Positions 22,401 to 34,800 of a stretch of 64,000 bases of DNA are shown here, piece after piece. The notes under the pieces were generated by a model that ran no database searches, was not told the DNA's origin, and was given only the letters and a program-made list of their open reading frames with translations. The position numbers and the translations under genes are program-made. Position 1 is the stretch's first letter. Every line of letters starts with the position of its first letter. Source of the stretch: Varanus komodoensis (taxonomy: Eukaryota; Chordata; Lepidosauria; Squamata; Varanidae); the NCBI RefSeq assembly GCF_004798865.1, contig NW_025335438.1, positions 10,505,043-10,569,042 on the forward strand, read 5' to 3'.

Positions 22401-23582
22401 CCAAATAACAAATAGTCCAAAAGCAGGAGCTCATACCTTTTCTAGCTCAGGTACTAGAATAAAAACTCTTTGTAATGAACCACTTTTAAACACTGAAGAA
22501 AAAGAAGAGCACTGCTTGCCAGTGTAAATCAAGGCTGCCCTTATTACCTGCGTGTGAGTTTCGGGGTCCTGTGCTAGAGTGTGGATGTTGTCAGCATTGC
22601 AGAGAAGTCCGTAGGTACACCTGTATTGGTGAGAAGGAAGGGTGACATTACCTCCCTGTAGTATGGAGCTTTTGTAGGGATGGATGGATGCGGATATGTT
22701 CCTTCCATCTGTTTTGCTGACGGCCAGGTGCATTTTCTTATATCATCTGCTCATTGAAGGTTCTAGATTTTTTTTAAGGGCTATGTGAAAATGTAATTCA
22801 GCCCAAGTGCACATTTGCAGAAATCTCTCTCCAGCAGAAAGACAGAAAGGGGAGTTGCATTGTCTGCCGAATTCTCTTAACTGAGACAAAGATGGCCTGC
22901 TGCAGAATCCACCGCTCAGATTCAGAGAAATCCTAACGTCTTTGAATTCATGGAAGATTTCTCTGCTGTTCCTAGCTGTAGGCTCATCTGCTAGTGAATT
23001 GCTTGTGGGAGGGTTGTTTGTTTTCATTTTTTAGGGGAAAATGGGGGGTTACGAGAAGCTTCTAATGCAAAGGATACTTTCAATATCCTTTCTTAGATAC
23101 TTTCTGCATTTAATTGCCTTCTGATCTCATTGCTTGCTGCCTCCTGCCACCCACCAGAAGCTCTGTTTGTAACCCTGAAAATCCCACAATATCCCTTGTT
23201 GATGGAGTGAGCCACAGTGCATGAAAGTCTGTGCTGGAATGAATGTGTAGCAGAGCAATCACTCACTCACAGTCATATTCCCAGCTGTGAGGCTGGGAAA
23301 TAGCTCTGAACTGAGAGCTGGGCATCCATGCTCAGGGCATTTTTTCCACACCACGTCAGCTGCATCCCTGAGCACATTTGGCGAAGAGGCTTAGGGGCTT
23401 TTCTAGGGTGAGGAGGGGAGGAGGCTAGTGTCATCAAACCCCGGCATTTCTTGGGCCCTCAGCATCCTTCCTTCACCCCTGCCTCCCCAAAGTGCCAAAA
23501 TCAGCTGTCTAGCATCTTTATAAAGCGAGAGGAGATTGGAGGAGGACAAGAATGCCTGCAACCCCCTGAATTTGGAGGTTTA
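22401..23582. other. No gene recognised
   Basis: Unique sequence. Open frames on the minus strand at 22431-22733 and 22743-23027 have no recognisable domain and no splice context. Confidence 0.55.
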
Positions 23583-23668
23583 CATAGAAACACAGAGAGT
23601 CAGAAAGGGTCTCCCAGGCCATCTAATCTGACCCCCGGCTCCAGCCAGCTCCACTCACGACATGCCCG
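23583..23668 (-). mobile_element. CR1 LINE 3' end, same subfamily as 16231-16948
   Basis: CATAGAAACACAGAGAGTCA then CTCCCAGGCCATCTAATCTG and CACGACATGCC parallel the first 85 bases of the copy at 16231, with about a dozen differences. Confidence 0.85.
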
Positions 23669-24822
23669 CCATGTGCAATTCAGTGTTACAGACTGAATTC
23701 TGCCCCGAGGCTCTGAGTGTGACAAGGATCTTTTGCTGCTAACAAAGTTTCTTTGAGTGGATGCTCATGCAGAGGATGAAGGCACATGGGTAGGTTGTAG
23801 GAGCTACCAGTGGGTGTTTTTCCAATTTAGAGTATTTAATATGAAATGCAAGGGTTGGCTCTCCGTCTGCTGTGTCTATAAAACAAATTCCCTAGTGGTG
23901 CTTTAGGTGCACCTTTTCTCTACTGTACCTGAAGGTAATTGAGGGCACACAGGAAGGAAGAGCACAGAGGACTCTGAACATGCTGGGCTGAAAGGGTGGG
24001 GGGAATCCCGACGGTCGTCCCATGAGAAATGGAGGGCGTTTGCCGGAGATTTGCAATGTAGGGTAGCTGTATCTACATTGTCAAGAAAAACAAGAGAAGG
24101 AGGTCACACGTGCATAAGCAGATTTGTATAGATAGATACAGATGTAGGAATGATTTCTATGAGTGGAATAGTCTCCCATGTCCCCGTTTAGTCTATATTC
24201 CAGGTGCTTGCTGTTGATGGGAAAAGTTAAAGTGCCCAAAGCTCCTAGGATTCCTTCTTGGGATTCTTTAGTTGTTACTATAAACTGGATATGATCTAGA
24301 GAACCCTTCAGTTCAAGGATGGGTCACCTCTGTTCTTCAGGCCTAATTCTCCCTGAGGATCCTTGAGTACCCCATGGAGGTTTGGGCTCCATTTGCAGGC
24401 CCCTCCCACTAACTCCCCTTAACTGTGAGCAGAGATAAAGTGGGGAGTCCCTTGTATGCTGCTAAACAGGGAGGAAGAGCCGTAAGTATGGGATTCCTTT
24501 TATGCAGCACATCACTCACTAGCTCTGTTGTGCAGCCAGAACTTTCAGGGGCCCAAGCCGGTGGGGAAAGATGCAGGGCAGGTGAAGGTGGCTCGGTGGA
24601 GGTGGTGGTGCTTGTCTTCATGTGGGCCCACACACAGCAGAACCAGCTCCCTAACTTCTGCTGCTAGGCGAAGGATGCAACTGGCACCTTGACCATGGAC
24701 CAGCTTGGGTCTCGAGGCATGACCATGGCTGGTGGTGGGCACATGGTGGGGGGGGGGATCATCTGGTCCCCCACTCCAAATAAATTCTCCACCTCTGAAA
24801 CAGAGGAGCCCTTCTCATGGAG
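23669..24822. other. No gene recognised
   Basis: 24400-24820 is G+C- and GT-rich with a G run at 24749-24757. Open frames there reflect composition. No family recognised. Confidence 0.55.
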
Positions 24823-25191
24823 CAGAGGTGCCCAACCTGCAGCCCTTGGCTGCTTTTCCTGCAACCTGCAGCACCGACAACACCCCGTTCCCCCACCCCC
24901 TTTTTCCCCTCCAGTCTGCCGGCTGCTTCCCCAGGCTTGTCCCATTCCTGGGGAGGAAAAATGCTCTGAACTCAGATCAGCAGCTGATCAAAGATAAGGG
25001 GAGGAGCTGGAGCCTGGGAGAAAACTGCTGAGTGATTGAGCCTTGCTCACTTCCGAGACTTGTTCTGTATGGAATGTTCTGCTGACTTTTGAGTGGACGT
25101 GTGGAGGATGTATTTGGGATACTGTTTGGAAGTGTGGCTGTGTATTCAGTTCTGCTTGCTTTTGAATAGAAAAAGGTTGCACACCCCACAG
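24823..25191. mobile_element. Possible hAT-like non-autonomous element
   Basis: The left end CAGAGGTGCCCAACCTGCAG and the reverse complement of the right end (GGGGTGTGCAACCTTTTTC) are imperfect inverted copies of the CAGGGGTG-type hAT terminus. No clean 8-bp target duplication is visible, so this stays tentative. Confidence 0.35.
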
Positions 25192-25302
25192 GAAGTGGAA
25201 GAAAAACTACACCTTTTGCTACTGTCAGGAAATCTCGATAGCAGGACAGGGAGAATATACATTTGGATTCACATGGAAGACGACACATTGATCTAGAAGC
25301 CA

Positions 25303-25709
25303 CACTTCTGGCTATGCAACCAAGGGTGGCGTTTGCCCTCTTGACCACCGCATCACACTGCTGACTCATGTTTAGCCTGCAGTCAACCAGTACCCCGAGG
25401 TCCCTTTCACAAGTGCTGCTCTCCAGCCACTTGTCACCTAACCTGTACTTATGACAGCTATTCCTATGCCCCAAGTGCAAGACCTTGCACTTATCCACAT
25501 TGAACGCCATCCTGTGGTCTCCTGCCCACTTCCATAGTCTGTCGAGATCCTTTTGGATCTGGAGTACCTGCACCTCAGTTGTGGCCACTGCCCTGGTTTT
25601 AGTATTGTCTGCGAATTTGATCAGCAGACTGTTCACCCCTTCTTCCATGTCGTTGATGAAAAGATTAAACAGGATTGGCCCCAGGACAGGGGACCCCATT
25701 TGTCACTGG
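25303..25709 (-). mobile_element. CR1 RT fragment lacking its 3' end
   Basis: An uninterrupted minus-strand frame from 25699 down to about 25303 (132 codons) carries SPVLGPILFNLFINDMEEGV, KFADNTKTRAVATTEVQVLQ, KDLDRLWKWAGDHRMAFNVD, KCKVLHLGHRN and then the CERDLGVLVDCRLN block. The RT catalytic box is FADN rather than FADD. The first 191 bp are identical to 16758-16948. It stops abruptly at both ends. The missing 3' end is unusual because LINE copies normally lose their 5' side. Confidence 0.92.
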
Positions 25710-28262
25710 CCACCATCCTGATCCTGACTAATCATTTTGATCATAATCTTTCACATAAGTATGTAGGCTTTCAAGTATTTTTTTAAAGCACCCAAATGAT
25801 TTATCACACACTTTGAAGAGAAACCACTGACAAGTAGATGATGTATTGGTGATGAAGAGACTTTGGAGGGTTAAGTCCCTGCACTGACAGAAAAATACTT
25901 CATTCTTGACTTTAACTAGATTTACTAGTTTGTCTAAAACTGACAAGGACAGAAAGCATTTCTCTCAACCATTGTTCACACTTGCCTAAATAAACATTTC
26001 AAGTATTTCAGCAGTCATTTTAGACCACAGAAGAGGAATGGTTCAGTAATTTTGCAAGAAGCGCTAAATGTTTGACCTAACAAAGAGAAGACTGATAATG
26101 GTGGCAATGATTTGAATAATAATTTAAACTTACAACATGTTTGCAACAATTTGGAGCAGATGATAACATTGTAAAATCTAACTGCATTTAATGTTATCAA
26201 AGAATTTAGAGGACATAATATTTAAATGCTAAAATGTTGGTTTACCTCCCAAGCATCAAAGATGTTCACCTGGGAACAGCTTTCTTTTATTAGAGAGTGC
26301 TGGAGTAGTATTTATGCAAAGCTCGTTTTCCACTGTTGAGGCACCTCCTAATGCATACAACACAGTTTCCACTGTGTTGAAAATGTGATCTTGTGCATAC
26401 ATGCAAGCGCAGGAGACATAGTAAAAATTGGAAAGGGGATGCATGCAGGGACATGACTGTTAAAAGAAAGCCCCACTCCCACCAATCCATTAGCTATGTG
26501 CAAGTGTGAAGAAATGAACTACTGGAGGTCTTTAACAAATGAGGGAAAATTAGTTTTTCCAGTTCACTGAAAAAAGAGGAGAAGAGAGAGGAAGACTGTG
26601 GTGCTGTTTGCTGCCATCTTCCATGGACTGAAGGGAGTGCAAGGGTACCTCCATTCTCTTCCTCCCAAAAGCAATTCCAGAAAGCAAGTGTAGCCCCTCT
26701 CCTGACTTTCCTAGAAGTCAGTGCTGTTGAGGTTGAAGTGATTTGCTTCTGAGTACCTACCGGAGTTGCTGATGTTTTATCAAGTCCCTAGAGGGCACTC
26801 TTTCAGCACCTCTTCTGACCCAGTGCAATGAAACTTTTATTCTTTCCCCCAGAATAGTACAGTATGTTTGGAATATGTACCTTAGGAAAAAACTTGCAAT
26901 GTTTACTAAAGTAATAGGATAATGGGCTCAAGAAATCTGGGGTGTAATAGCAGAAAGAGCATTTGGTGGATGGTTTAAGGTGAATGTCATGGGACATGCC
27001 GGAAAGTCAGGCATTATAATGCTTCTTAAATGTCTAGTCTAAATCTCCTCCCACGCTGTTTTACAGAATTGTTGAAAAATGCTCAAGCTGGAGCTTTGGT
27101 GAGACTTTTTCTGAAACACCATCATTATCTCCTATTATTTATGAAGTACTTAAAAGCATACTGCGTACAGCATGGCAACAAAAAGGCACTGAATTGCATG
27201 GACGTGCACCCAAGGAGGTGTACCATCCAAATGCTCCGTTGCGTGTGGACCACATCCTTCAGGGAATGTTGTCCCTGTGGGCTTCCTAGAAATTAAATTC
27301 AATCTCTCTTCTTGTGTGGAAGAGGTACTGTACACTTGATAGAAAGCAACTAATACAAGGATTTGTAATGCCTTTGAGTAATGTTTTATCTAGTGATGAG
27401 CCAGACATCATTTTCCAGCTTCTTTTCTGGGGATTTTGAGAATTGCTGATACTTCCTTTCTTGGGGCTTTCCAGTCCTGCTGTCTGTTGAGTATCTGAAA
27501 GCTAAGTGAGGATTTCTTCTTCTAGTTAAATGGACTTTTACCAACAACAGTGAAACAAAACTAAGAAGACGTCACTCAGCTTTCAAGCACTCAGCAGACG
27601 GCACGGCTGGAAAGGCACAAGGGAGGAAATCCCAGTTAAGTCCTCTAGAAGGCTTGTCAGAAAGCTACAACAGCAGAATAGGATCCAATTGATGAAACAG
27701 ATTGACCCCACCCAGCTCTTACAGTAAGATAAGCATGGAAGTCCTATACCCTGAGACTTCTCATTCTTTCCAACAATGTTTGGATGCAGATGCATTTTTG
27801 CCTTTCCTGCCAATGGTGGTTGAAAAGTAAGAAATAGAAGAATTTGGCACAGCACTAATTCTCACATTTTTGAAAGGTTAAATTTCCAGAAGGAAAGTTC
27901 TAAACACATTTGATAATGATTTTGATGTCATGATGGGATACCAAGCCCTTTTTTTACCTAAACCATCAAACCACATCTCTTCATGAACGACAGTTCTGAA
28001 AATCTGATGAGTGGGTATGGAAGACAAAATTCTCACCCAGCCATACATTTGAAGATCTTTGGAATTGGTCCAGAGATTACTTTCTGAAATGAGAGGTGCT
28101 AGACCTGCCTAGATATTCAGATCTAGCAAGGAGAACATCCCACCACCTAATCCTAGATAGTTTAAGAACTGGCTAAAAGGATTAGAATTGGGGATGGGTT
28201 CTGCACGAGCTTCTGGGCTTCACATAGAGGTGCTCAGGTTTCAATCATAAGATCTCACTTTT
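25710..28262. other. No gene recognised
   Basis: Unique sequence. 25990-26230 is AT-rich, repeat-free and a candidate conserved element. A (weak) open frame at 27030-27296 has no known domain. Confidence 0.55.
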
Positions 28263-28575
28263 TAAAATCATAGAATAGTAGGCTTGGAAAGGGCCAGAGG
28301 GCCATCAGGTTGAACCCTCTGCTTAGTGCAGCACTCCAAGTCAAACCATCCCTCTGAGATGGCTGTCCAGCTGCATCTTGAATACCTCCAGTGTGGGAAA
28401 GCCTACAGCCTCCCTGGGTAATTTGTTCCATTGTTTTGCTGCTCTTATTATCAGGAAGTTCTTCCTGGTATTCAGCTGGAACTGGACTTCATGTAACTTG
28501 AGACCATTATTCTATGTCCTGCACATAGGGATGATGGAGAAGGGATCTGGCCTTTTATATAGCAGTGTTCAAAAG
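28263..28575 (-). mobile_element. CR1 LINE 3' end
   Basis: AAAATCATAGAATAGTAGGC then TTGGAAAGGGCC at the left edge is the CR1 3' terminus reversed. The minus-strand coding end follows (region of CATTGTTTTGCTGCTCTTAT and CAGGAAGTTCTTCCTGG). Older than the 16231 copy. Confidence 0.85.
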
Positions 28576-28660
28576 GACCTAGAAAACTATTTGCAGAGTA
28601 AAAATGATTCTAATGGTCAGGGACAATGGAACCTGTAGTCCAACAAGCTTAGTAGGGCCA

Positions 28661-28850
28661 TAAGTTTAGGGTGGCCATGTGTCCTTTCTTCAGAGACAGC
28701 CCTCTAATGAACTGCCAAAGGAGAACCCTACTTTTGTCCAGAAAAAACCTGGCTTAAAAAATAAATAACTATTAGACAGGAAAACAAGCAAGGGTTTGTT
28801 GCTGGAAGTTGTCTATCAGGGCCTGGACAGGAGATGGAAGAGCAGGTGCA
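28661..28850. repeat. Unclassified interspersed repeat, copy A
   Basis: GGGTGGCCATGTGTCCTTTC then CAGCCCTCTAATGA. Ends near GAAGTTGTCTATC and GCCTGGACAG. The same landmarks appear in order at 46508-46680, so the two are copies of one family, possibly a non-autonomous DNA transposon. Confidence 0.5.
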
Positions 28851-29369
28851 CAGTTCACCTGGCCACAGTCTTCTATTTATTGTACTGAACTATTTATTGT
28901 ATTTCCATCTAAAGTATAGAAAGTATTTCTGAATTTGTCTTTCCCAGCTCCTGGATAGATTCACTATAAAGCATGATTACATGTTCAATTAATTACCCAA
29001 AATTAATCCCCCATCCAATGATGTACTTCCTTTAGCACCCCCAAATGTATGAATAGGTGCCTTTCATTCTAATGGTTGGGGGTGGGTGGGGAGTGAACTG
29101 CTGCACTGGGCAAAACCTGCACTTAGGCCAAACTGAACCCATACAGTGGGTGAACCAGACTTCACTGACAATACTGAAGGATGTAGCACATTCTGCAGTA
29201 TAACCCACCCAACCATTTGCACATATGCCACTCAACATTGCCTAGCAATATTAATTGTTCTTAGCACCAGTATAGAACTTGGGATGAAAAGAAGTGGATC
29301 ATTGTAATCTTTACAATAACCCTAATCTTTACACCAGCTCTGGAAGTAGGCTAGCATTATCATGGTTGC
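28851..29369. other. No gene recognised
   Basis: Unique sequence. A G-rich patch (GGGGGTGGGTGGGG) lies near 29080. Confidence 0.6.
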
Positions 29370-29597
29370 CCAAATGAAGGGCACTCAAAGAAAATTCTTC
29401 CTGTGTAGTGGCTCCACTTTTATGGAACTCCCTCTCTCCTTCCCTCCCTTTATTTCCAGAAAATGTCCTGAACAAACCAGCCAAAGTTTTATCGCTTGTG
29501 GTTTTAGCATATTGTTTAATTGTTTTATTTACGTATTTTATTTTTTATTGTTCATTGCTCTGAATGGCTCTGAATATGGAGCCATTTGTAAACACTG
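29370..29597 (+). mobile_element. L2-type LINE 3' end
   Basis: VVAPLLWNSLS is encoded at about 29407-29440, followed by a T-rich 3' UTR. The tail is the (AAAAT)n array just downstream. Confidence 0.65.
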
Positions 29598-29634
29598 TAA
29601 AATAAAATAAAATAAAATAAAATAAAATAAAATA
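29598..29634. repeat. (AAAAT)n microsatellite
   Basis: About seven uninterrupted AAAAT units forming the tail of the L2-type copy. Confidence 0.95.
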
Positions 29635-30344
29635 GATCATTCTCATGTGTTTCTGTGCTGAGACCTGCTCCTGGAAAATACAAAATACAAGGAAAAGTCT
29701 GGGTGGACTCCAGCTTTCATTAAGCCTGGCCTCTATTCCAAAGAAATAATGTTAACCAGTGTAATTTGCTGGAATGGGAATGCATAAAATGAATGGCTTT
29801 TAATATCCAATCATTATTTCTTTTTTCTTTTTTTTTTTTGGAAGTCTACTTCTGCATCTCCTCTTTTGCATACATATTAACCATTCCTAGTTATAATTCA
29901 CATTTTGATTCATTCCCATCAGAGTAAGAAATAATGATTACGAACAGCATATACCAATTCTAGAAACATAGATATATAGAATGATTATGCCAATGAAAAA
30001 TTACATCCAGCCTTGGAATGGTTTATTGCATCAAAAAGCATGGAATAACATGGGCTGCAACTCTTCATTTTATCTGAGTGTCAACATAAATAGGTAATAA
30101 CATTCTTGGAATAAAACAAAATACAATATGAAATATCGGGCTGATAACCCAAAATGGAAATAGCCTCTAAATTCAAGGCACAGGCAACAATCTATCCTTA
30201 AGCAGAACTATTTGGAGTACATATTGCAAGGTCGGTGAGAAAAGACTAGTCATATGCTTTAGAACTGAAGGGACAAATTCATTTCAGAGATAGAGCCATT
30301 TAAATGGCAGCAGATCAAGGCTATTTTTTTCTAATATGATACTG
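29635..30344. other. No gene recognised
   Basis: Unique AT-rich sequence with a poly-T run near 29820. Confidence 0.6.
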
Positions 30345-31690
30345 ATAGACTGTTGTTATGTTCCATCAAGTCATCTCTGACTTACGGAGACCTTATGAAT
30401 GAATCCTATCCAAAATGTTCTGACTTTCACAGCCCTGTCCAGTTCTTGTAAACTCAAAGCTGTGGGTTCCCCTTTTTCTTCTTCCTCTGGCCTTCCCTAA
30501 TAATATTGCCTTCTCCAGAAAGTCTTCTCCTGATGTGCTTGAAGTATGCGAACTCCAGTTTTGTCATTTTCACTTCCAAAGAAAATTCTGGCTTGAATTG
30601 ATCTAGGACCCACTTGTCCATCTTTCTGTCAGTCCAGGGTATTTATTCACAGTCCAGCACCATGTTTCAGGCATTTCAGATTTCTTCCTGTCAGCTTTCT
30701 TCACTGTCTAACTTTCTCCACTAGACATGGCAACTGGAAATACAATAATGTGGGCAACTTTGGCTTTGGTCACCAGTGAAACATCCTTACACTTGATCTT
30801 ATTTGGTTCCTTCCTCGCTGTCCTGCCAAGTCTCAGTCATCTTCTAATGTCTTGGCTGCAGTCCCAGAATTGATGACTGAGCCTAGGTATGCAATGAGTT
30901 CAGTGCCATTAAATGTTCATTGTTGACATTAAAATTGTGCAGTTCTTTTGTACTCATGATTTTTGTTTTCTTAATGTTCAGCTGCCGTCCAGGTTATGCA
31001 CTTTTACTTCCATCGGGAATCATTTCATTTCATTGCTGCTCTCTGCTTAATAATATGGTGTCATTTGCATATCTTAAGTTATTGATGGATCTCCAGCCAA
31101 TTTTCATTTCTCCCTCTGATCCTAATCCAGCTTTCCTTGTGATACATTTTGTGATCAGTTCAAACAGATAGGGAGATAAACAGATCCCTGTCTGATTCCT
31201 TTGCCTATAGGAAACCATTCTGTTTGTTCACATTCTATCCTGACAGTAGCTTGTGGTTCATGATATAGATTATACATCAAGACAAACAAGTGCTGAAGCA
31301 CACCCATCCATAGCTTTTTGGGATCCAGTCAGTCAAAGGAGTTGCTGTAGTCTATTAAGTATTAATTGATCTTGATCTGACTTTCTTTGGTGTGCTCCAG
31401 TAGCCAGATTATTTTTGTAATATGGATCTTAAATACCTCTTGCTTTTCAGAATCCAGCAAGAACATCAAATCTTTCTTGTTCCATATAGGGTAATATTCT
31501 TTGTTGTAACATCATGAACATATTGCTTGCATGGGAAATTAGTGCACTGATGTTATAGTTAATACACTCCTTAGCATCTCCGTTCTTAAGGCTTGGACTG
31601 GATATGGAACATTTCTATTCTGTGGACAATTGCTTGATTTCTATTATAACTTTCATGGGCAGTTGTGATATTAAATTATTCAATATCTAT
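30345..31690 (-). mobile_element. RTE/BovB-type LINE, 3' half, decayed
   Basis: The minus strand carries NQTGICLSPYLFELITKCIT and INNLRYANDTILLSREQQ at about 31030-31200. This is the RT palm with its catalytic box as YAND (N for the first D). Then, towards 30345, come MTKLEFAYFKHIRRR-like and LMEHNN-type C-terminal blocks seen in BovB ORF2. Stops and frame changes occur throughout. The left edge has the BovB-like TGTTATGTTCCATCAAGTCA. Confidence 0.75.
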
Positions 31691-31777
31691 TAGTCTGTAA
31701 TGTTCCACTCCTATTTCTCAACTTTTAAACTATATACTTTGATACCTTCAATGGAGCAAAAAGGATTTAAATAGGAT

Positions 31778-31845
31778 TTTGTGTGTGTGTGTTCATGCAA
31801 GCATGTGTATGTGCACATACGCATGCACAGACACAGAAAGGTACA
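31778..31845. repeat. Alternating purine-pyrimidine (GT/CA, ATGC) tract
   Basis: A GT run followed by ATGTGCACATACGCATGCAC. Mixed alternating sequence with Z-DNA potential. Confidence 0.7.
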
Positions 31846-34800
31846 TTTGATAAATCTTAGAAACTGCCACATTGCTTTACCTCCCCGTTTTATTCAGAAG
31901 AAGCAATTTACATTTTCATGATGAAACAGGAAAGATTGGGTGACCTGTGGATAGCAAAGCTTTGGATTTCTGAGTGCCTTTGGTCCAGATACCCTCAGTG
32001 GGCTTGCCTTCTTACTAGCATTATCAATACTTGATATTGCTCCTCCTCATCTTTCTAATCATTACTATCACTTGCCTGAGAGGCAGCTAGCCAATGAGCA
32101 AGGAAAAATTGGCAACCTTGGCTCCTCCTCACCATCACCAGGCCAGAGTAAGAGGCAGATGAAGCAGCTCAGAAACAAGGATCATGACATTAAGGCTCTG
32201 AACAACATAGACAGGTGGTATACATGGGCAGAACAGATGGGTTTGTGGGGGCACATCAATGAGTGTGCTTCACCTGTGCTTCAACACCTGAGCTGGGTAT
32301 GATTATTGAATTATGAACATTAAGAACCTCAGAGAGAGATCTTGTGGATCCTTGGCATCATTCGAATGGTCATGGGATTCCCTTGGATTTCCATTTCCAA
32401 GGCTTGAGAGTGCAGTCTGGTCCAGGAGTTGGGAATCTGAGTTCTACCCCTCCCCAGCCCCTCACCGATTGAACAGAAAAGAATGCCATTGGCTGCATTC
32501 TGTGGTCAGGAAAGAGACTTCGAAGAGAGGAGGGCAAATGGGAGTATTCTGGGAGGCGAGGTGGAGAGGGGAGGCCAAGATACAGGCTATCCTGGAGCAG
32601 GTTCAGACTCCTTCCCTTCCCCTCTGAGAGTCTCCAGAGAAAGCCTAATGGAGGGAAAATGCAGGTGGAATGATGGCAAGGAGAAGGCTACCTCCACCAC
32701 TCTTCTTGTTCTGCATAGTATACCCATAAACATCCAAGTCTGGGAGCTCATAGGCAATGGGATAGGACTGTGACATTAATTTGAAAAGAGGAATAATTTG
32801 TTCAAAGTCCCATAACCTGTAATTCTGAATGGGTGAGACTGAAGACCTGTGCACATTTACCTGGCAGTAAGCATCACTGAAGCTCCTGAATTAACAGGCC
32901 TAGGATTGTTCTGGTGTGAATTCACTGTGGCTAGGTAGGTGTTTCACATTAAAAAGACTAAGGCTTTTTAAAATTACTATGGGTGTTCAAGAAAATGGGC
33001 AATTGACGCATACAAAGGAGCTCTAAGAAGAATGCTTTACTATTTTATGCATGTGAAAATCCATTAGTTTGTACATGATAACAAACCAGAAGTTACTTTA
33101 GTAGCATATTTAGAGGATGATGATGATGCAAAGGATGATGGTAGATACCATGCATAGAGAAAGGGGATTTTGGCTGGGACTGCAATGGTTTAATCTCTTT
33201 CTTCTCAATTGCTATCCCAATAAAACATTCCATTCACCTGTGCTACAATTACTTCAGGAATAAAGGTCCTGTAAGTGGTGATGGGCTTTTACTGAAGGCC
33301 AACTGCTGGGGAAGTGGGGCATTAGGACTGGGGAGAGAGGAGTTAAATCTCCTTCTCAATATACCACAATCCCAATGAATATCCTCCATGCCTAATATTT
33401 TAACCTCCTGCCCCAGATATATTATCTTATCACACCATTACAGTAATGACCGGTGTGAAAACTGAAATTTCCAGAAAGTCTGACACCTGAGAATTTCCGA
33501 CGGGAGACCATTCCTTATGTTGCTTGGTAGTCCACAGCTGTGCTCAAGGTGGGACTCTGAATGATTCTAGGCACAGCAGGTTAGAACACAGTCCATATAT
33601 CAGCTCCTAGATGTCTTGTATGTTTCTGATAATCTAGCTCTTCTTTGTATCTCCTTATTTTTGGGCTTCCCACTGCCCTTTAAAAAGCATTTCCAATTAT
33701 AACAAAACAATTAAAAAGCATTTCCAATTAGAACAAAAACAAAAAAGGCTGTGAAGAAACAATTAGCAACAACAAAAGGAAAAGTTAAGCAATTGTTATC
33801 CATTATAACTATTCACAACACCATTAATAAAAAGAAAGGCAAAAAACCAATACTTCAGCTTCAAACATAAGCAGTCCAGCTATCTAAATAACAATCCAGC
33901 TGTTGGATACAAGTTCAAATACAGCAAGTATATTAAGATCTACAGACTGTTAATTGTGCAACAGTCTGTGTGTATCACTCTTTCCAAAGTTGTAGTATGA
34001 AGCTTTTTGAAATGGTAGTCTCTCAATGTCCATTTTTCTGTCCACTAATTAATTCCCACATCACAGGAATGTAATTTAAAATTGCATGAACATTCACAGC
34101 AATCACTGATTTTTCAAGAACAATGTCTTTTAGCCGGAAAGAGGCCTACTGCTCACTGACCTTGCTAATATTGACCCTGATTAATTCTTTGGAGCCCTGT
34201 CTTTGAAACATCATGAGCTGGACATTAAGTCTCCAATTCTCTCTCTCTCTCTTTCTCTCCCCCACCCTCCCATCCAAAGGTTACTGAATCCTATGGTGCT
34301 GGGCTGGCATTAGTCAGTGCTTGGGGATGCGGCGAGCTCATCATGCTATTTTAAAGAAGGCACATACGGGTCCAAATGTGTTATGCTGGGTGCAGAGGAG
34401 TGCCAACTGGCTTTCTGTGCTCCCAGGGGGGCTTTACTGGATGTCTGGCCAGTAGTGCTGTTGCTGTCACTCCACCTTCACCCTGGGAACCCCTGCAATG
34501 GAAGCGTTAACTTTTGTATGACGTCCATGCAACAGGAGACGTTCCAGATGAGATATTCTGGTGATGCTCTTCTCTTGTATGGAATTGCTTGGCTGTCTAT
34601 CGCTTTTGCTCTCAGGCTCAAGGAAGCAGCTTTATTTTCCCTTTAAAGCAGGCAGTTGGCAATCACTGCTTTGCCCAATGGGCTCTTTTCTGACTTCCAG
34701 TTCTATGTTTTCCTGCAATATTGCTTTGAGCTAACTTAAGCTGCACACATGGGCATTTTTACTGAAGCAGGCTGGATTATGTAAACTGTTTGAAAATCAT

